26,077 nt of DNA from a virus. This document shows positions 22,825 to 26,077 of this stretch, in pieces (positions within the stretch are counted from its first letter, which is position 1; each line of letters starts with the position of its first letter). The notes under the pieces were generated by a model that saw only the letters and a program-made list of their open reading frames with translations, did no database searches and was not told where the DNA came from. The position numbers and the translations under genes were made by a program. The stretch covers positions 1 to 26,077 of IMG/VR virus record IMGVR_UViG_3300001679_000070. One strand, written 5' to 3'.

Positions 22825-24386
22825 CTAGTAACGATATTGCAGTATGGCTACAAGACGAATATAAATTCAATATTGTTGCTATTCATGATATTTCAAATCT
22901 TAACGATGCTCCGTATAACACAATACACAAAATACTAAAAGATGGGTATCGTCGATCATTCGAACCTTTTGACAGAATTGTTCTTTATAGTAGTAATTCT
23001 ATATCTTTGAATATACTCAGTTATATTCAAAAAGAAACCCAACTAATTGATATTAGTAATAATTTTATCTTACTTATATCACCTGAAGATTTACAACATG
23101 ACTTGGAAAAAACACGAATCGATCATTCAACGGACGAGTTTACGTTTTCGTACATAAAAAAACAACTAAAAGTTACACAATTAGTACATAGTACCTCTTC
23201 GGATATTCCTAAACCACTGCCTGATAATTTTTGTTTTATGCCATGGACTAATTTAAAAATTACAAACCAGGGAGAAATTAAACCTTGCTGTGTGTATCAA
23301 CTCCCAACTTTTAATAGAGGTAAAGAGCTAGATATTAGCACAGACAGTATATCCGACGCTTATTTTTCAGATGACTTTAAAAAGTTGCGTACTGAGTTCA
23401 AAGAAGGTATCTATCCAGAAGGTTGTTTTCATTGTCAAAATTTAGAAAAAAGTGGACTGCCTAGCAACAGGTTATGGGGCAACGGCAAAATGCAACTATT
23501 AGTAGAAGATATAAACCTAGAAGAACCAGTTGTCAGTAATCTAATATCGTTTGAACTGGAGTTAGGCATAGCATGTAATTTAAAATGTCGTATTTGTAAT
23601 CCTAGATTTAGTTCAAAGATTCTAGCTGAGCAGTTAAAAATTTCCAGCAGTATTGAACTATTAACACTAAGAAGTAAGGGTAATTTTATTAAAGATAATG
23701 ATAATTTTTGGAAAGAATTTGATCCTTTATTGCCGTCAATTAAAATTTTAGAATTCTACGGAGGTGAACCTACTCTTATATCTAATCATCGCTATCTTTT
23801 ACAAAAGCTAATAGATAAAAATTATGCAAGAAATGTATCGTTGCACTACAACACAAACGGTACTAATTTCTCTAATACATTAACAACCCAATGGAACTAC
23901 TTTAAAGAAGTTGATATTGCATTTAGTATAGACGATATTAACAATCGATTTGAATATCAACGAAATGGTGCTAGCTGGAAAGATGTAAATTATAATATTG
24001 ATCAATATTTAGGTTTATCCCGATCTGTGTATAAATTCAGTCTTTATATAACTGTAAATATTCAAAACGTATTCTATCTGCCTGATCTGCTAGAATGGTA
24101 TCATACCAAACCGTTCGATGCTCTTCATCTAAACATATTAGATGCCCCTGAACACTTTAATATAAGACACCTTAGTAGAGCTACTAAAGATGCAGTTATA
24201 AAAAAACTAAAAAGCTCAATATATGCTAATCAATTATCAAATATTGTTAAATTATTAACTAATAATGATGTCAGTGATGCTGAATTAAGCTTTATAAATC
24301 ATATACAAAAGATTGACAAAATAAGAGATGAGAATTTTGCAGATTCTCATCCTGAAATGGCAGACTTATTAGGTTATGTGCTATAA
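22821..24386 (+). CDS. Radical SAM protein with N-terminal twitch-type cysteine cluster, auxiliary gene
   Basis: This 521-aa enzyme has the radical SAM [4Fe-4S] motif C252-NLK-C256-RI-C259, a GGEP loop (314-317), NTNG (344-347) and SIDD (369-372), the usual core order. Ahead of the core is a second cysteine set (C138 in FCFMPW, C156 and C157 in IKPCCVY, C202 and C205 in EGCFHC), consistent with a twitch/SPASM-like auxiliary cluster placed N-terminally, as in the twitch-domain radical SAM family found in marine bacteria and phages. Residues 1-130 are unrecognised, with alternating strand/helix character (FDRIVLYSSNSISLNIL). Such enzymes usually modify peptides or small molecules; the substrate here is unknown. 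It starts by ATGA overlap with gp47 and ends 8 bases before gp46, so it is co-transcribed with both. The gene is visibly more AT-rich than its flanks. Confidence 0.92.
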   Translation: MTSNDIAVWLQDEYKFNIVAIHDISNLNDAPYNTIHKILKDGYRRSFEPFDRIVLYSSNSISLNILSYIQKETQLIDISNNFILLISPEDLQHDLEKTRIDHSTDEFTFSYIKKQLKVTQLVHSTSSDIPKPLPDNFCFMPWTNLKITNQGEIKPCCVYQLPTFNRGKELDISTDSISDAYFSDDFKKLRTEFKEGIYPEGCFHCQNLEKSGLPSNRLWGNGKMQLLVEDINLEEPVVSNLISFELELGIACNLKCRICNPRFSSKILAEQLKISSSIELLTLRSKGNFIKDNDNFWKEFDPLLPSIKILEFYGGEPTLISNHRYLLQKLIDKNYARNVSLHYNTNGTNFSNTLTTQWNYFKEVDIAFSIDDINNRFEYQRNGASWKDVNYNIDQYLGLSRSVYKFSLYITVNIQNVFYLPDLLEWYHTKPFDALHLNILDAPEHFNIRHLSRATKDAVIKKLKSSIYANQLSNIVKLLTNNDVSDAELSFINHIQKIDKIRDENFADSHPEMADLLGYVL

Positions 24387-24394
24387 TCTATCCT

Positions 24395-26077
24395 ATGATT
24401 AAAGTACAAAGTTTAACAATTAAGAATTTTATGAGTGTAGGCAATGTCACACAAGCTATTACATTTGGTAGTGATCTTACACTTGTCTTAGGTGAAAACT
24501 TAGACTTAGGTGCTAATGGTAGCAGAAACGGCACAGGTAAGACTACTATAATCAATGCATTAAGTTTTGCGTTATACGGTACCGCATTAACAAGGATTAA
24601 ACTAAGCAACTTAATCAACAAAACAAACGAAAAGAACATGCTCGTTAGTGTTGGATTTACAAAGAATGATATTAACTACAAGATTGAGCGTGGGCGTAAG
24701 CCTAATGTTCTAAAACTGTTTATCAATGATCAAGATAATGATGCTCAAGGTGACAGCAGAGAGACACAAAAGGTAATAGAAGATATACTAGGGCTTACTC
24801 ACACTATGTTTAAGCATATAGTTGCGTTAAACACAACGACAGAGCCCTTCCTTAACATGAAAGCGGCTGATCAACGAGACGTTATCGAAGAACTATTAGG
24901 CATTACATTGCTATCTGAAAAAGCATCAGTACTCAAAGAGCACGTACGTGAGTCAAAAGATACAATAAAGCAAGAAGAATTTAAGATTAAGGCAATAACT
25001 GAATCTAATGCTAGAATAGAGCAACAGATACGAAGCCTTGAGCAAAAGCATAAGATCTGGAACACAACACAAGACGAGGACTTAACCGCGTTTCAGACAG
25101 CCATATTACAGTTAGACAACGTTGACATAGATCACGAAGTCAAACAACATAAAGAGTTAGAAGTATACAACAAAAACGCAGATAAAATAATAGAGTTAGG
25201 GCGTGCTATTAAGTCTAATGAGAGAGAAGTATCAACGCAAGAATCATTAATCGTAACATTAGATGCTACGATTAGCTCGCTTAATCATAGCAAATGCCAT
25301 ACATGTGGGCAGGATTTACATGGTGATAAGCATTTAGAAATGCTAGCAACTAAAGAAGCAGAATTAACAACTGCTACTCAAGAGCATGAAAGATTTTTAA
25401 ACGAAGTAGATACACACACTAAAGAGTCTAAGAAAATTTACTTAGGCAAAAAGCCAGAAGTATTCTACAGTTCATTAGAACAAGCACTTAACCACAAGCA
25501 CTCGTTAGACACGTTGCTTATGCAGTTAGAAGCTAGAGCGACAGAAGAGAATACTTATACAGATCAAATAGAAAGCTTCAAAGCCGATACATTACAAAAG
25601 ATCAACTACGATAAGATTAATAAAGCAACCACACTTTTAGAACATCAGCAGTTCTTACTTAAACTACTAACAGACAAAGACAGTTTTGTTAGAAAGAAGA
25701 TTATTGATCAAAACTTAAAGTACTTAAACAGTAGACTGTCGTATTACATTAGCCAAATAGGGTTAAGGCATTTAATAGAGTTCAAAAATGACCTTGAGGT
25801 TGAGATAACAGATTTAGGTAAAGAGTTCGACTTTGATAATTTATCGCGTGGTGAGAAGAATCGTGTGATACTGTCACTTAGTTGGGCATTCCGTGATGTA
25901 TGGGAAAGCTTATACACACCTATTAACTTACTATTTGTAGATGAAGTAATAGACTCTGGCATGGACGATGCAGGTGTAGAGAATTGCTTAACTATGTTAA
26001 AAGGTATGGCAAGGAACAGAGATAAAAGTGTGTGGTTAATAACACATAGAAACGAATTAATTAGTAGAGTAAACAAT
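24395..26077 (+). CDS. 46: Recombination endonuclease subunit gp46 (Rad50/SbcC-like), partial at right edge
   Basis: This is the ATPase partner of gp47. It has an extended Walker A region (LGENLDLGANGSRNGTGKTT, about residues 32-51), two coiled-coil arms, a zinc hook C301-HT-C304, the ABC signature LSRGE (483-487), Walker B LLFVDE (512-517, D516/E517) and the H-loop WLITHRNE with H551. All 561 codons in the window are open; T4 gp46 is 560 aa, so the stop should be just past the edge. The ATG at 24395 follows the radical SAM stop by 8 bases, and no Shine-Dalgarno is visible in the preceding TCTATCCT, so translation may depend on coupling to the upstream gene. Confidence 0.95.
   Translation, partial: MIKVQSLTIKNFMSVGNVTQAITFGSDLTLVLGENLDLGANGSRNGTGKTTIINALSFALYGTALTRIKLSNLINKTNEKNMLVSVGFTKNDINYKIERGRKPNVLKLFINDQDNDAQGDSRETQKVIEDILGLTHTMFKHIVALNTTTEPFLNMKAADQRDVIEELLGITLLSEKASVLKEHVRESKDTIKQEEFKIKAITESNARIEQQIRSLEQKHKIWNTTQDEDLTAFQTAILQLDNVDIDHEVKQHKELEVYNKNADKIIELGRAIKSNEREVSTQESLIVTLDATISSLNHSKCHTCGQDLHGDKHLEMLATKEAELTTATQEHERFLNEVDTHTKESKKIYLGKKPEVFYSSLEQALNHKHSLDTLLMQLEARATEENTYTDQIESFKADTLQKINYDKINKATTLLEHQQFLLKLLTDKDSFVRKKIIDQNLKYLNSRLSYYISQIGLRHLIEFKNDLEVEITDLGKEFDFDNLSRGEKNRVILSLSWAFRDVWESLYTPINLLFVDEVIDSGMDDAGVENCLTMLKGMARNRDKSVWLITHRNELISRVNN

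Noticed and set aside
24388-26076. Minus-strand open frames opposite gp46
   Set aside because: gp46 has all its catalytic motifs in order in the plus frame; the antisense frames are hydrophobic shadows without recognisable features.

Overview
The window is a stretch of a T4-like myovirus genome. The organism call rests on recognisable T4 homologues in T4-like neighbourhoods: tail tube cap gp48, baseplate wedge gp53, hub gp5, wedge gp25 and wedge gp6 on the minus strand, and late sigma factor gp55 and recombination nuclease gp47/gp46 on the plus strand. The low G+C content, a gp5 without a lysozyme domain, a short gp53, a very large protein behind gp6 and an auxiliary radical SAM gene fit marine T4-like phages of cyanobacteria or SAR11-type hosts better than enterobacterial T4. 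The host itself cannot be read from the sequence.

Left arm (1-20719, minus strand): one packed late structural block, transcribed right to left as gp48 - gp53 - 833-aa hub-like protein - gp5 - gp25 - gp6 - giant protein. Genes overlap by one base (TAATG) or are 1-3 bases apart, except for a 53-base gap before gp6. The giant gene occupies 1-11586, is open at the left edge and already has 3862 codons. T4-type late promoter boxes (TATAAATA) lie upstream of gp48 and inside the end of gp5 just ahead of gp25, and a variant CATAAATA lies ahead of gp6. Together these genes should build the baseplate: gp48 caps and starts the tube, gp5 and probably the 833-aa protein make the hub and spike, gp53/gp25/gp6 make the wedges, and the giant protein is probably a peripheral wedge or fibre-like component.

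Centre (20720-20878): a 159-base divergent intergenic region with the gp48 late promoter, an 8-bp inverted repeat and a possible -10 box for the rightward operon.

Right arm (20879-26077, plus strand): gp55 - gp47 - radical SAM protein - gp46, with 4-base overlaps at the first two junctions and an 8-base gap at the third. gp55 would direct host RNA polymerase to the TATAAATA promoters of the left arm. gp47/gp46 form the Mre11/Rad50-like nuclease used in recombination-dependent replication. Between these two partner genes sits a 521-aa radical SAM enzyme with an N-terminal twitch-type cysteine set, more AT-rich than its neighbours. It is the most unexpected gene here and looks like an acquired auxiliary gene placed into a core replication operon. 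gp46 runs off the right edge, nearly complete.

No tRNA, CRISPR array, insertion sequence or integrase was seen. Apart from the 159-base divergent region there is no non-coding stretch longer than about 55 bases.
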